Below, one piece after another: positions 1 through 5,932 of a DNA stretch of 9,327 nt (position 1 is the first letter of the stretch; each line of letters begins with the position of its first letter). Under the pieces are notes generated by a model. It was not told the DNA's origin. It worked only from the letters and a program-made list of their open reading frames with translations, and made no database searches. The translations under genes and the position numbers were made by a program. This DNA comes from Acidaminococcales bacterium (lineage in GTDB: Bacteria > Bacillota > Negativicutes > Acidaminococcales > JAISLQ01), in assembly GCA_031275255.1 (NCBI GenBank), contig JAISPA010000195.1:1-9327 (forward strand), written 5' to 3'.

Positions 1-2
1 AT

Positions 3-185
3 CTGTTCGCGAAAGCCAGGCTCAACCTTATTGAATTGATCAGAAGAGACGGCGGCGGGGCGGAACAGGCGATAAATTTGATTATGATCGCCAAGTACCT
101 GGAAAGGATCGGCGATCACGCCGTAAACATAGCGGGCTGGATTATATTTTATATAACAGGCGGCCTGGCTGGACAAAAAGAGTAA
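3..185 (+). CDS. phoU: PhoU, phosphate transport/signalling regulator (C-terminal end only)
   Basis: Only the last 60 codons and the TAA stop are in the window; the start lies to the left. The visible peptide contains YLERIGDHAVNIAGWIIF, the conserved C-terminal signature of the PhoU family (second helical bundle, metal-binding E/D-rich face). In known systems PhoU is a cytoplasmic protein that links the Pst phosphate transporter to the PhoR kinase and keeps the Pho response off when phosphate is plentiful. The stop is 13 bases before the start of the response regulator, so the genes are probably co-transcribed. The order phoU, regulator, kinase suggests that pst transporter genes lie just upstream, outside the window. 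The family call is firm; the rest of the gene cannot be assessed. Confidence 0.9.
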   Translation: MFAKARLNLIELIRRDGGGAEQAINLIMIAKYLERIGDHAVNIAGWIIFYITGGLAGQKE

Positions 186-198
186 AAGGCGGTAACCT

Positions 199-885
199 AT
201 GCCGACGAAAGCGGTTTTCATCGAAGACGACGAAGACATACGCGATCTTGTCCTTTACGCCTTGAAATCGCACGACTTTCTGTGCGAGGGCTTTGAGAGC
301 GGAGAGCCCTTTTTCCGTGCGCTGGAAAAAGGCGCTCTCTCGCCTGATATTATCCTGCTGGACGTCATGCTGCCGGTTTGCGACGGGTTTTTCATACTGA
401 AAAAACTGCGTGCGCACAATCGCGGCCGCGCCATCCCGGTCATCATGCTGAGCGCCAAAAGCAGTGAATTTGACAAGGTAAAGGGCCTTGATCTCGGCGC
501 GGACGACTATATAGCGAAACCCTTCGGCGTAACCGAACTTGTCGCGCGCGTCAACGCCGTTTTGCGCCGGACCGGGGCGCGCGGCAAGGAAGAAGGGACA
601 CTCGCCTACAAGGGCATTGCGCTGGACAGCAGGCGGCGGTTTGCCGCTGTCGACGGGCAGAAGATGTTTTTGACCTTTATGGAATTTGAACTGTTGCAAT
701 ATCTCCTGCTGAACACGGATATCGTGTTAAGCCGGGACAAACTCATGGAAATGGTATGGGGCCAGGATTTTGAAAGCGAAAGCCGCACAGTGGACGCGCA
801 TATCAAATCGCTGCGGCAAAAAATGGGCGAGGCCGGCAAACACATAAAAACCATACGCAACGTCGGGTATAAAATAGGGGAGTAG
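199..885 (+). CDS. phoP: OmpR-family response regulator, PhoP/PhoB type
   Basis: This 228-residue regulator has the usual length and two-domain layout. The receiver domain (about 4-120) has the acidic pocket at D10-D12, phospho-acceptor D55 in LLDVMLP, the switch residue S85 in VIMLSAK, and K107 in AKPFG. The C-terminal winged helix (about 132-226) has the expected LLQYLLLN, LSRDKLMEMVWG and RTVDAHIKSLRQKMG segments and ends in IRNVGYKI. The ATG is preceded by AAAAGGCGG at a workable distance. Between phoU and a PhoR-type kinase, it is most likely the phosphate-starvation regulator that binds Pho boxes in promoters of phosphate uptake genes. Whether it should be named PhoP or PhoB is convention. 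It is intact, although its partner kinase gene is frameshifted. Confidence 0.9.
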   Translation: MPTKAVFIEDDEDIRDLVLYALKSHDFLCEGFESGEPFFRALEKGALSPDIILLDVMLPVCDGFFILKKLRAHNRGRAIPVIMLSAKSSEFDKVKGLDLGADDYIAKPFGVTELVARVNAVLRRTGARGKEEGTLAYKGIALDSRRRFAAVDGQKMFLTFMEFELLQYLLLNTDIVLSRDKLMEMVWGQDFESESRTVDAHIKSLRQKMGEAGKHIKTIRNVGYKIGE

Positions 886-890
886 AATTC

Positions 891-1355
891 TTGCAAAAGC
901 GCATTTTTTGTTTCATGGGTTTTTCCGCCGTTTTTATGCTGATCTTTTTAGCCGTGTCTTTAGGCGCGGTTTTCAGCGGCCAGTTTGAAACGCAAATGAA
1001 AGACAGCTTAAAAACCATTCGCTTTTCTTTTATCGATCCCACGGGAAAAGTAATATTTGATAATTTCGCCGACCCCGGCGGGCTGGACAACCACAAAGAC
1101 CGGGCGGAAATACTTGACGCCGCGCAAAAAGGCACAGGCGGCGTCAGCCGCTTTTCCGAAACCCTGGGCAAGGTTACGCATTATTACGCCGTGGCCTTGC
1201 CGGGCGGAAACGTACTGCGCCTGGCGATCACGGCCGACCTTATCAATAAAATGACCTGGAGTTTTTTTCCCGCGCTTATCGGCTGCCTGCTGCTCGCCGT
1301 TTTATTTCTTTCGTCCTGTCCCGCTGGCTCACCGACAAAATCATCGGCAAAATAA
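891..1355 (+). CDS. phoR: PhoR sensor kinase, N-terminal fragment (membrane and sensor part)
   Basis: This is the first part of the phosphate sensor kinase, five bases after the regulator stop. I take the TTG at 891 as start because AGGGGAG (876-882) sits 8 bases upstream; the next in-frame ATG (915) lacks such a site. Residues 5-28 form the first membrane helix. A short extracytoplasmic sensor with FIDPTGKVIFDN and THYYAVALPGGNVLRLA looks like the single-Cache-type domain of PhoR proteins. The second helix runs from about WSFFPALIGCLLLAVLFL. After L140 the frame reads SSCPAGSPTKSSAK and stops, which is unlike any HAMP linker. The linker FVLSRWLTDKII lies one frame back (-1), starting at 1310. 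The sensor also seems shorter than in relatives as I remember them, lacking perhaps 20-30 residues after the first helix. On its own this product could not signal. Confidence 0.75.
   Translation: MQKRIFCFMGFSAVFMLIFLAVSLGAVFSGQFETQMKDSLKTIRFSFIDPTGKVIFDNFADPGGLDNHKDRAEILDAAQKGTGGVSRFSETLGKVTHYYAVALPGGNVLRLAITADLINKMTWSFFPALIGCLLLAVLFLSSCPAGSPTKSSAK
1305..1312 (+). other. Probable -1 frameshift site in phoR
   Basis: The first frame makes sense up to CTT at 1308-1310 (end of the second membrane helix), and the next frame makes sense from TTC at 1310-1312 (FVLSRWLTDK). The two codons share base 1310. Reading CTTTTC instead of the present CTTTC would restore one continuous protein of about 534 residues. 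This points to loss of one T in the T run at 1309-1311, by mutation or by sequencing error. The second frame is open from 1250, so the frame change must lie between 1250 and 1355. Confidence 0.7.
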
Positions 1356-1381
1356 ACAGCATCGACATAGAAGCCGAAGAA

Positions 1382-2494
1382 ATGGATACTTACGACGAAT
1401 TTTTACCCTTTTTGCGGAAAATCGCCGCCCAGAAAAAAGAAATAGCGGAACACTTCGCGGCGCTGGAAGCCCAAACGGCTATTTTGCGGACGGTTACCGG
1501 AAACATGCGGGAAGGCCTGTTGATCGTCGATGGAAAATCAACGGTTATTATGGCGAACAGGAGCGTTTCCGACTTGTTCGGCGAAACCGACGCCTGCGGG
1601 AAGAACATCATCAACCTTTGCCGCGACGCCGGTTTTCTCGAAAAGCTGAAAATATGCCTCGCCGGCCAGGAAACACAAACCATCCTGTGCCGCGGCCGTA
1701 AAATTTACAACATTTTCTGCAATCCTATCCGCGAAGGCGAGAATAAGGGCGGCGCGGCGGTTTTGTTCGTCGATACGACAGAATGGCACGCGGCGCAAAC
1801 GCAGCGCAAAGAATTTTCCGCCAATGTGTCGCATGAGCTGAAAACCCCGCTTACTGCCATCAGCGCCCTCGCGGAAATGATTGCCGACCAAACGGCCAAA
1901 GAGGAGGACGCGAGGGTTTTCGCGCAAAAAATCCATTCCCAGGCCAAAAGGCTTATGAGCATCATCGAAGATATAATAATGCTCGCGGAGTTCGACGAAG
2001 GGGCGGCGACCGGTGAATACGCCGGCTTCTATCTGCGCGACGTTGCGGAAGAAGCGGTCGCCGCCCTGCGGGATAAGGCGGCGGAGCGCAATGTGTCCAT
2101 AAACGTGAAAGAGAATCCTTCTTTGCGCATAACGGGCGATCGGAACATGATCGACCGCCTTTTTTATAATCTCATCGACAACGCCATAAAATACAACCGC
2201 GAGGCCGGCCGGGTTGACGTAGAACTGGCGGAGGAAGACGAATTTTGCCGGATAACCGTCGCCGACACCGGCGTCGGCATACCGGCGCGGCACATTGACC
2301 ACATATTCGAGCGTTTCTACCGGGCGGACAAATCCCGTTCCAAAAAGACCGGCGGCGCCGGGCTCGGCCTTTCCATAGTAAAACACATCGTGGAAGCGCA
2401 TCAGGGTAAAATCTCCATTGAGAGCGCCGAGAACGAAGGAACGCGCGTAACTTGTCTTATCCGTAAAGACGGCCGCCGCAACGGGACCCAATAG
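1382..2494 (+). CDS. phoR: PhoR histidine kinase, C-terminal fragment (linker, PAS, kinase domains)
   Basis: This is the cytoplasmic part of the phosphate sensor kinase, given here from its first ATG; the frame is open from 1250 and homology-like sequence begins near 1310. Numbered from the ATG: a linker and coiled region (1-35), a PAS domain (about 36-140) with GLLIVDGKSTVIMANRS, a dimerisation domain with the H-box FSANVSHELKTPLTAI and phospho-acceptor H151, and an ATPase domain with N-box LIDNAIKYN (N267), G1 ADTGVGIP (D295), F-box IFERFYR and G2 GGAGLGLSI. All catalytic residues are present, so the reading frame has been kept in good order. No convincing ribosome site precedes the ATG, so separate translation is doubtful. 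Either the break is recent or a sequencing error, or a soluble constitutive kinase is made. Its expected partner is the regulator at 199-885. Confidence 0.85.
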   Translation: MDTYDEFLPFLRKIAAQKKEIAEHFAALEAQTAILRTVTGNMREGLLIVDGKSTVIMANRSVSDLFGETDACGKNIINLCRDAGFLEKLKICLAGQETQTILCRGRKIYNIFCNPIREGENKGGAAVLFVDTTEWHAAQTQRKEFSANVSHELKTPLTAISALAEMIADQTAKEEDARVFAQKIHSQAKRLMSIIEDIIMLAEFDEGAATGEYAGFYLRDVAEEAVAALRDKAAERNVSINVKENPSLRITGDRNMIDRLFYNLIDNAIKYNREAGRVDVELAEEDEFCRITVADTGVGIPARHIDHIFERFYRADKSRSKKTGGAGLGLSIVKHIVEAHQGKISIESAENEGTRVTCLIRKDGRRNGTQ

Positions 2495-2617
2495 TACGCG
2501 TCCACCGGCTTGCGCCGGATGGCGGCCTTGCCTCCCGACGCCCGCATCATAGCCGTCTTGGCGCATCTTTCCTTACCACGCTTTGTTTGCGCGCGCCGCT
2601 TCCGCGTAACCGTTTCC

Positions 2618-2638
2618 GCCCCGGCAGGGCCTTTTTTT
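2618..2638 (+). terminator. Probable rho-independent terminator after phoR
   Basis: GCCC (2618-2621) and GGGC (2627-2630) can pair around a five-base loop, followed by C and seven Ts (2632-2638). The stem is short but the T run is good. It lies about 125 bases after the phoR stop, and another small hairpin (CCGGC/GCCGG, 2505-2518) lies closer to the stop without a T run. It probably ends the pho transcript. Confidence 0.5.
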
Positions 2639-2647
2639 ATTTATACT

Positions 2648-2799
2648 GTTCCCCAACTAAAAACGCGGATAATATTTGCGGGCTGCTTTGCCGCCCGGGG
2701 CGGCGCAAAACGCAGGCGGACCGGGATGTTCGGCGAGGGTTTTGTGCAAAGCAAGGTGGCAAACCAGGCGCAAAGATGCCATGGGTTTAGCTGGGGGAG
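2648..2799 (+). repeat. Dispersed palindromic repeat, copy A (MITE-like)
   Basis: One of three related copies in this window. Its left end GTTCCCCAACTAAAA and right end TTTAGCTGGGGGAG are imperfect inverted repeats of each other. Bases 2657-2734 match copy B (3072-3149) at 75 of 78 positions, and the right part matches the inverted copy C through GGCAAACCAG, CGCAAAGATGCCATG and a TTTAGC end. Inside are a GC-rich palindrome (2690-2704) flanked by TTTGC/GCAAA, and a TGGCA/TGCCA stem (2757-2781). It carries no credible gene. It lies just after the phoR terminator. Confidence 0.7.
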
Positions 2800-3062
2800 T
2801 GTAAACTTGAACCACAAATCTTAAAAGCCTGATAAATACGACATCCGTGCCAACATGGAGGAATAAGTAATTTTCCCTTTGGGAATCTCTCGCTCAATGC
2901 CCTCGGCCGGCCGTTTCAAGCTCGCCGGGAGGGATTTTAAACTCGCTGCGCTCAAACAGTAAAATCCCCGTTTCCCGGCTTCGCTAAGAAACGGCGGCGG
3001 TTTCGGTCAATTCGCTCGCGTTTTCCCAAAGCGGTAGGGGGAACGAAAAACGAAAGCTTCCC
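2800..3062. other. Gene-free spacer with hairpins
   Basis: I find no credible gene here. Three hairpins stand out. TTCCC/GGGAA (2873-2885) has a three-base loop. A nine-pair stem GGGATTTTA/TAAAATCCC (2931-2939 with 2960-2968) has a 20-base loop containing CTCGCTGCGCTC. Next to it is CCGTTTC/GAAACGG (2968-2974 with 2988-2994), whose loop contains GGCTTCGCT. A GGAGG followed only by a stop codon (near 2857-2867) looks like chance. The hairpins may be further degraded repeat units or transcript-end structures. Confidence 0.5.
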
Positions 3063-3231
3063 TTTCCCCGGCTAAAAACACGGATAAGATTTGCGGGCTG
3101 TTTTGCCGCCCGGGGCGGCGCAAAACGCAGGCGGACCGGGATGTTCGGCTCCTGCTGAATGTCCGTCCGCGAAAAGGCAAGCGCTGCTTGCCGAAAAGTG
3201 TGAGACAGGTTCGTGTTGGCTTTACCCGGCG
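3063..3231 (+). repeat. Dispersed palindromic repeat, copy B (left half conserved)
   Basis: The left end TTTCCCCGGCTAAAA resembles the inverted end of copy C, and 3072-3149 is nearly identical to copy A (three mismatches). The central palindrome GCCGCCC/GGGCGGC (3105-3119) is flanked by TTTTGC and GCAAAA. After 3149 the sequence departs from A and C and instead holds a perfect stem GGCAAGC/GCTTGCC with a GCT loop (3176-3192). A degenerate right end (CTTTACCCGGC, near 3220-3230) is possible, so the right boundary is tentative. The copy ends just upstream of the promoter at 3259. Confidence 0.6.
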
Positions 3232-3258
3232 TGGCATAGACATGCCGACAATTTGTTT

Positions 3259-3287
3259 TTGACATTAAAAGCTTGTTAAAGTATACT
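3259..3287 (+). promoter_or_regulatory. Sigma-A type promoter for the 3D-domain gene
   Basis: TTGACA (3259-3264) and TATACT (3282-3287) are separated by exactly 17 bases, with an AT-rich stretch around and after the -10. The expected transcript start is near 3294, giving a leader of about 58 bases to the ATG at 3352. A small stem GGCAT/ATGCC (3233-3246) lies just upstream of the -35. This is the clearest promoter in the window. Confidence 0.8.
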
Positions 3288-3303
3288 AAATAATAATGTG
3301 AAA

Positions 3304-3339
3304 AGTATTAATTGCCTGATTCTGCAAATACTAAGGCAA
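3304..3339 (+). promoter_or_regulatory. Leader with two interleaved stems before the ribosome site
   Basis: AGTATT (3304-3309) can pair with AATACT (3327-3332), and TTGCCT (3312-3317) can pair with AGGCAA (3334-3339). The arms are interleaved. The single base between the two right arms makes a simple pseudoknot strained, so mutually exclusive hairpins are more likely. The second right arm abuts the ribosome site AAAGGA (3338-3343). Six-pair stems can arise by chance, so this is only a candidate. Confidence 0.3.
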
Positions 3340-3351
3340 AGGATTGATCGC

Positions 3352-3939
3352 ATGAGACGGGTTTTCTTGACTTTATTTGCCGCTTTTTTCTTTGTTTCGC
3401 CTTGCGAGGCCGGCCCTTTTGACTTAATCGCCCGCGAAGGCATGCGCGGCGACGATATATCTCATATCCAGCTGCTGCTTTCGCACCTGGGGATATACAA
3501 AGGTCCCCTGGACAGCAGGTTTGGGCCGGAAACGCGGCTGGCGGTCGTGTCCTTTCAAAAATGGGCAGGTTTGCCTGAGGACGGCGTGATAACAAAGTTG
3601 GTCATGGAGCAGATTGTAAAACGCGCCAGGCGCGTCATCAATAATCCGCCGGGACGCTACGCGCGCGTACTGAACATGGAAGCCACCGCCTATACCAGCG
3701 AGGATCCCGGCTGCGGCCTTTACACCGCCGGCGGCAATCGGCTGCGCCGGGGAATAGTAGCGGTGGATCCGCGCGTCATACCGCTCGGCACACGGCTTTT
3801 TGTGTCAGGCTACGGGCACGCCGTCGCCGACGACACCGGCGGCGCGATAAAGGGCAACCGGATAGACCTCGCTTATGAATCCCGTCCTGACGCCTTGAAA
3901 TTTGGCCGGAGAATGGTTACCGTGTATATACTGGATTAA
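3352..3939 (+). CDS. Secreted peptidoglycan-binding and 3D-domain protein (probable cell wall hydrolase)
   Basis: A 195-residue secreted protein. I choose the ATG at 3352 because AAAGGA lies 8 bases upstream and it gives a clean signal peptide (RR, hydrophobic 4-16, probable cleavage after CEA at 18-20). The in-frame GTG at 3298 is only a few bases after the predicted transcript start. Residues 31-90 form a PG_binding_1 domain (DISHIQLLLSHLGIYKG, DSRFGPETRLAVVSFQ). Residues 107-193 form a 3D domain: MEATAYT, VAVDPRVIPLGTRLFV, DDTGGAIKGNRIDLAY. The aspartates D139, D161 and D172 correspond to the three conserved acidic residues. This double-psi barrel is shared with MltA-type lytic transglycosylases and the YocH/Sps stationary-phase wall proteins, so murein cleavage outside the membrane is likely. 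It has its own promoter, and repeat copy C follows its stop immediately. Family call firm, substrate inferred. Confidence 0.88.
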   Translation: MRRVFLTLFAAFFFVSPCEAGPFDLIAREGMRGDDISHIQLLLSHLGIYKGPLDSRFGPETRLAVVSFQKWAGLPEDGVITKLVMEQIVKRARRVINNPPGRYARVLNMEATAYTSEDPGCGLYTAGGNRLRRGIVAVDPRVIPLGTRLFVSGYGHAVADDTGGAIKGNRIDLAYESRPDALKFGRRMVTVYILD

Positions 3940-3941
3940 TA

Positions 3942-4139
3942 GCTGCCCGGCTAAAATCATGGCATCTTTGCGGCTGGTTTGCCATGCGGGCGAGGCCGGA
4001 CGCCAGCCGTCCGTGGCGTGTCCGGCATTTATCCATCCTTGGATTGCACAAGCCCCGCCCTGCGAATATTGCCTGCGTTTTGCGCCGCGCAGGGCGGCAA
4101 ATCAGCCCGCAAATCTTATCCGTGTTTTAACCGGGCAGC
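3942..4139 (-). repeat. Dispersed palindromic repeat, copy C (inverted, complete, MITE-like)
   Basis: This 198-base element is bounded by 15-base inverted ends, GCTGCCCGGCTAAAA (3942-3956) and TTTTAACCGGGCAGC (4125-4139), with one mismatch. It is in the opposite orientation to copies A and B. It contains a CATGGCA/TGCCATG stem (3958-3986). A long GC-rich hairpin, GCCGGAC..GCCA paired with TGGC..GTCCGGC (3995-4026), is absent from copy A. It ends with the conserved core (about 4070-4124). It begins three bases after the stop of the 3D-domain gene and ends 31 bases before the next gene. I see no clear target-site duplication. There is no internal gene. Confidence 0.75.
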
Positions 4140-4170
4140 AGTATAAGCCAGGCGGGAGAAAGGTGTATTT

Positions 4171-4629
4171 ATGCCGCGGGCAATGAGCGAAAATGAGATT
4201 TTTGTCCTGGAATATCTGCGCAGGCAATATTCGGAACGCAACCACTTTTACAACCTTTTGGGAATACATATAGAGGAAGCTTACAAAGGGCGCGCCGTCC
4301 AGAGCATGGTGGTGGAAGCCGTCAAACATACCAACCTTTACGCCAATTTGCACGGAGGCGCCATCATGAGCATAGGCGATTCCTGCATGGGAGTGGCTTG
4401 CGCGTCTTTGGGCAAACGGGTGGTTACGCTTGACACGCATATTAATTTTATCGCGACCGTCGACGCTCCTTCCCTGATCACCTGCGAGGCCGGCGTTTTG
4501 CACAACGGCCGGCATACCATCGTAATGGGCGCCAAAGTTTTTGACGGTGAGAGGCGCATAATCAGTTCCTTGCGCTCAACTTATTACGTAATAGGGGTGT
4601 TTGAGGAAATAATCGACAAAATCATCTGA
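4171..4629 (+). CDS. PaaI-like hotdog-fold acyl-CoA thioesterase
   Basis: A 152-residue single-domain protein of normal size for the PaaI/YbgC-like hotdog thioesterases, which hydrolyse acyl- or aroyl-CoA to free acid and CoA in the cytoplasm. The diagnostic stretch is NLHGGAIMSIGDSCMGVACAS (split: NLHGG at 59-63, D70). HGG starts the hot-dog helix and D70 is the likely catalytic acid. This is followed by VVTLDTHINFI and, on the later strands, GVLHNGRHTIVMGAKVFD. The ATG at 4171 is preceded by AGAAAGGTG, just outside repeat copy C. An ATG four codons later lacks a comparable site. No promoter is obvious, so it may be read from the gene upstream through the repeat. It is followed 131 bases later by an acyl-CoA dehydrogenase, which suggests a shared role in acyl-CoA turnover. 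Substrate unknown. Confidence 0.8.
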   Translation: MPRAMSENEIFVLEYLRRQYSERNHFYNLLGIHIEEAYKGRAVQSMVVEAVKHTNLYANLHGGAIMSIGDSCMGVACASLGKRVVTLDTHINFIATVDAPSLITCEAGVLHNGRHTIVMGAKVFDGERRIISSLRSTYYVIGVFEEIIDKII

Positions 4630-4760
4630 TCTGGAAAAAACAATAAAAGCGGGTTTGGGGGTAAGGAATGCCTCTGCGCGAGGCCTTGTCCATCGGGACG
4701 CGGTTAGCTCTGCGCAGGCCCCTTGCCGGTTATCATTGCAATGAAGCAAGGAGGAGTAGC

Positions 4761-5894
4761 ATGGATTTCAGTCTTTCATCGGAACAATTGGAATTTCGCA
4801 AAATTGTCGCTGACCTTGTCGAAAAAGAAATCAAACCATATGCCGCCGAAATGGACCGGGAAGGCGGTATCCGGCCTGAACTGATAAAGAAACTCGGCGA
4901 CACAGGGCTTTTAAATCTGATCGTGCCGGAAGAATCCGGCGGGCCGGGCCTTGACGGCATGACCATCGGCATCATATATGAGGAGCTCGGCAAGGGCTGC
5001 GCCGGCGTCGCGACTTCCGTCGCGGCCAATTCGCTCGCCACCTATCCTGTATTGCTGCGCGGCACGGAAGAGCAGAAAAAGTATCATTTCAACCTTCTGA
5101 ACGAAGGCAAATTTGCCGCTTTCGCGCTTACCGAACCCAACGCCGGTTCGGACGCCGGTTCGGTCGCTACCGGCGCCGTCAAAGACGGCAGCCATTACAT
5201 TTTAAACGGCACAAAAACCTTTATAACAAACGGCGGCATAGCCGAAGTATATCTGGTTTTCGCCAATACCCGCAAGTCGGCCGGCATCCGGGGGCTCACC
5301 GCCTTTATTGTGCCAAAAGGCACGCCGGGGTTTTCTTTCGGCAAAAAAGAAGACAAAATGGGCATACGCGCCTCCACCACCTGCGAACTCATACTTGATA
5401 ACGTGCGCCTGCCGGAAAGCAGCCGCCTGGGGCGCGAAGGCGAAGGCTTCCGGATCGCCATGAACACCCTTGACGCGGCCAGGCCGTTTGTCGGCGCCGT
5501 GTCGGTTGGGCTGGCGCAGTCCGCGCTTGATATGGCGGTCAAATATTCCAAAGAACGGCGGCAATTCGGCCAGCCGATCGCCTCTTTTCAACTGGTGCAG
5601 GCCATGCTCGCCGATATGTCTATGCGCGTGGAAGCCGCTAGATTGCTGGTTTTCAAGGCCTGCTGGCTACGCGACCAGGGCGTGGAATTTTCCCGGGAAG
5701 CCGCCATCGCCAAATGCTACGCCTCGGATACGGCAATGGAAGTTACCACCAATGCACTGCAAATTATGGGCGGCTACGGCTACTCCAAAGAATACCCCGC
5801 CGAAAAATACATGCGCGACGCGAAAATAATGCAAATATACGAAGGGACCAACCAGATTCAGCGATTGGTCATAGCGAATAAACTCATCTATTAG
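4761..5894 (+). CDS. Acyl-CoA dehydrogenase, short-chain (butyryl-CoA) type
   Basis: A 377-residue flavoenzyme, the usual length of butyryl-CoA dehydrogenases. It should oxidise an acyl-CoA to the trans-2-enoyl-CoA, or run in reverse in butyrate formation, passing electrons to electron-transfer flavoprotein. The ATG at 4761 has a strong AAGGAGG (4748-4754) and yields the typical start MDFSLSSEQLEFRKIVADLVEK; the open frame reaches further back to 4668 but that part is unlike the family. Visible marks: ALTEPNAGSDAGS and KTFITNGG (FAD/substrate region), DKMGIRAS, ERRQFGQPIASFQ, QIMGGYGY, and near the end IYEGTNQIQRLVIANKLI, whose glutamate (E361) is the family's catalytic base. No ETF genes are seen nearby. 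The upstream gap (4630-4760) holds only a GCCTC/GAGGC stem (4670-4684). A terminator-like hairpin follows. Chain-length preference cannot be read from sequence alone. Confidence 0.92.
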   Translation: MDFSLSSEQLEFRKIVADLVEKEIKPYAAEMDREGGIRPELIKKLGDTGLLNLIVPEESGGPGLDGMTIGIIYEELGKGCAGVATSVAANSLATYPVLLRGTEEQKKYHFNLLNEGKFAAFALTEPNAGSDAGSVATGAVKDGSHYILNGTKTFITNGGIAEVYLVFANTRKSAGIRGLTAFIVPKGTPGFSFGKKEDKMGIRASTTCELILDNVRLPESSRLGREGEGFRIAMNTLDAARPFVGAVSVGLAQSALDMAVKYSKERRQFGQPIASFQLVQAMLADMSMRVEAARLLVFKACWLRDQGVEFSREAAIAKCYASDTAMEVTTNALQIMGGYGYSKEYPAEKYMRDAKIMQIYEGTNQIQRLVIANKLIY

Positions 5895-5923
5895 GGCCTG
5901 CTGTGTTCAGGCCCGCACTTTAT
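5894..5923 (+). terminator. Terminator-like hairpin after acyl-CoA dehydrogenase
   Basis: GGGCCTG (5894-5900) pairs perfectly with CAGGCCC (5908-5914) around a seven-base loop. It starts on the last base of the stop codon. Only a weak T stretch (CACTTTATA) follows, so termination may be partial and shared with the palindromes just downstream. Confidence 0.55.
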
Positions 5924-5932
5924 ACCGCGCCA

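Noticed and set aside
1262..1268. Seven Ts in frame as T TTT TTT inside phoR, a textbook -1 slippery site within the frame-overlap window.
   Set aside because: Slipping here would replace the second membrane helix with an arginine-rich stretch, while the helix is intact in the first frame up to 1310. A break at 1308-1312 explains the sequence better.
1538..2566. Long open frame (342 codons) on the - strand, antisense to the phoR kinase region.
   Set aside because: It mirrors a real kinase gene with full motifs, has no recognisable domain, and such shadow frames are common in GC-rich codon use.
2510..2824. Open frame of 104 codons on the + strand after phoR.
   Set aside because: It runs through the terminator and repeat copy A, has no ribosome site or protein-like pattern, and is composed of repeat sequence.
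3298..3351. Earlier GTG start for the 3D-domain gene.
   Set aside because: It is only a few bases after the expected transcript start, lacks a ribosome site, and would put 18 residues in front of a clean signal peptide.
4102..4515. Open frame of 137 codons on the - strand across repeat copy C and the thioesterase.
   Set aside because: It is antisense to a recognisable hotdog thioesterase and ends in repeat sequence; no protein-like motif.
4668..4760. Upstream start for the acyl-CoA dehydrogenase.
   Set aside because: The added 31 residues are unlike the family, and a strong AAGGAGG precedes the internal ATG at 4761.
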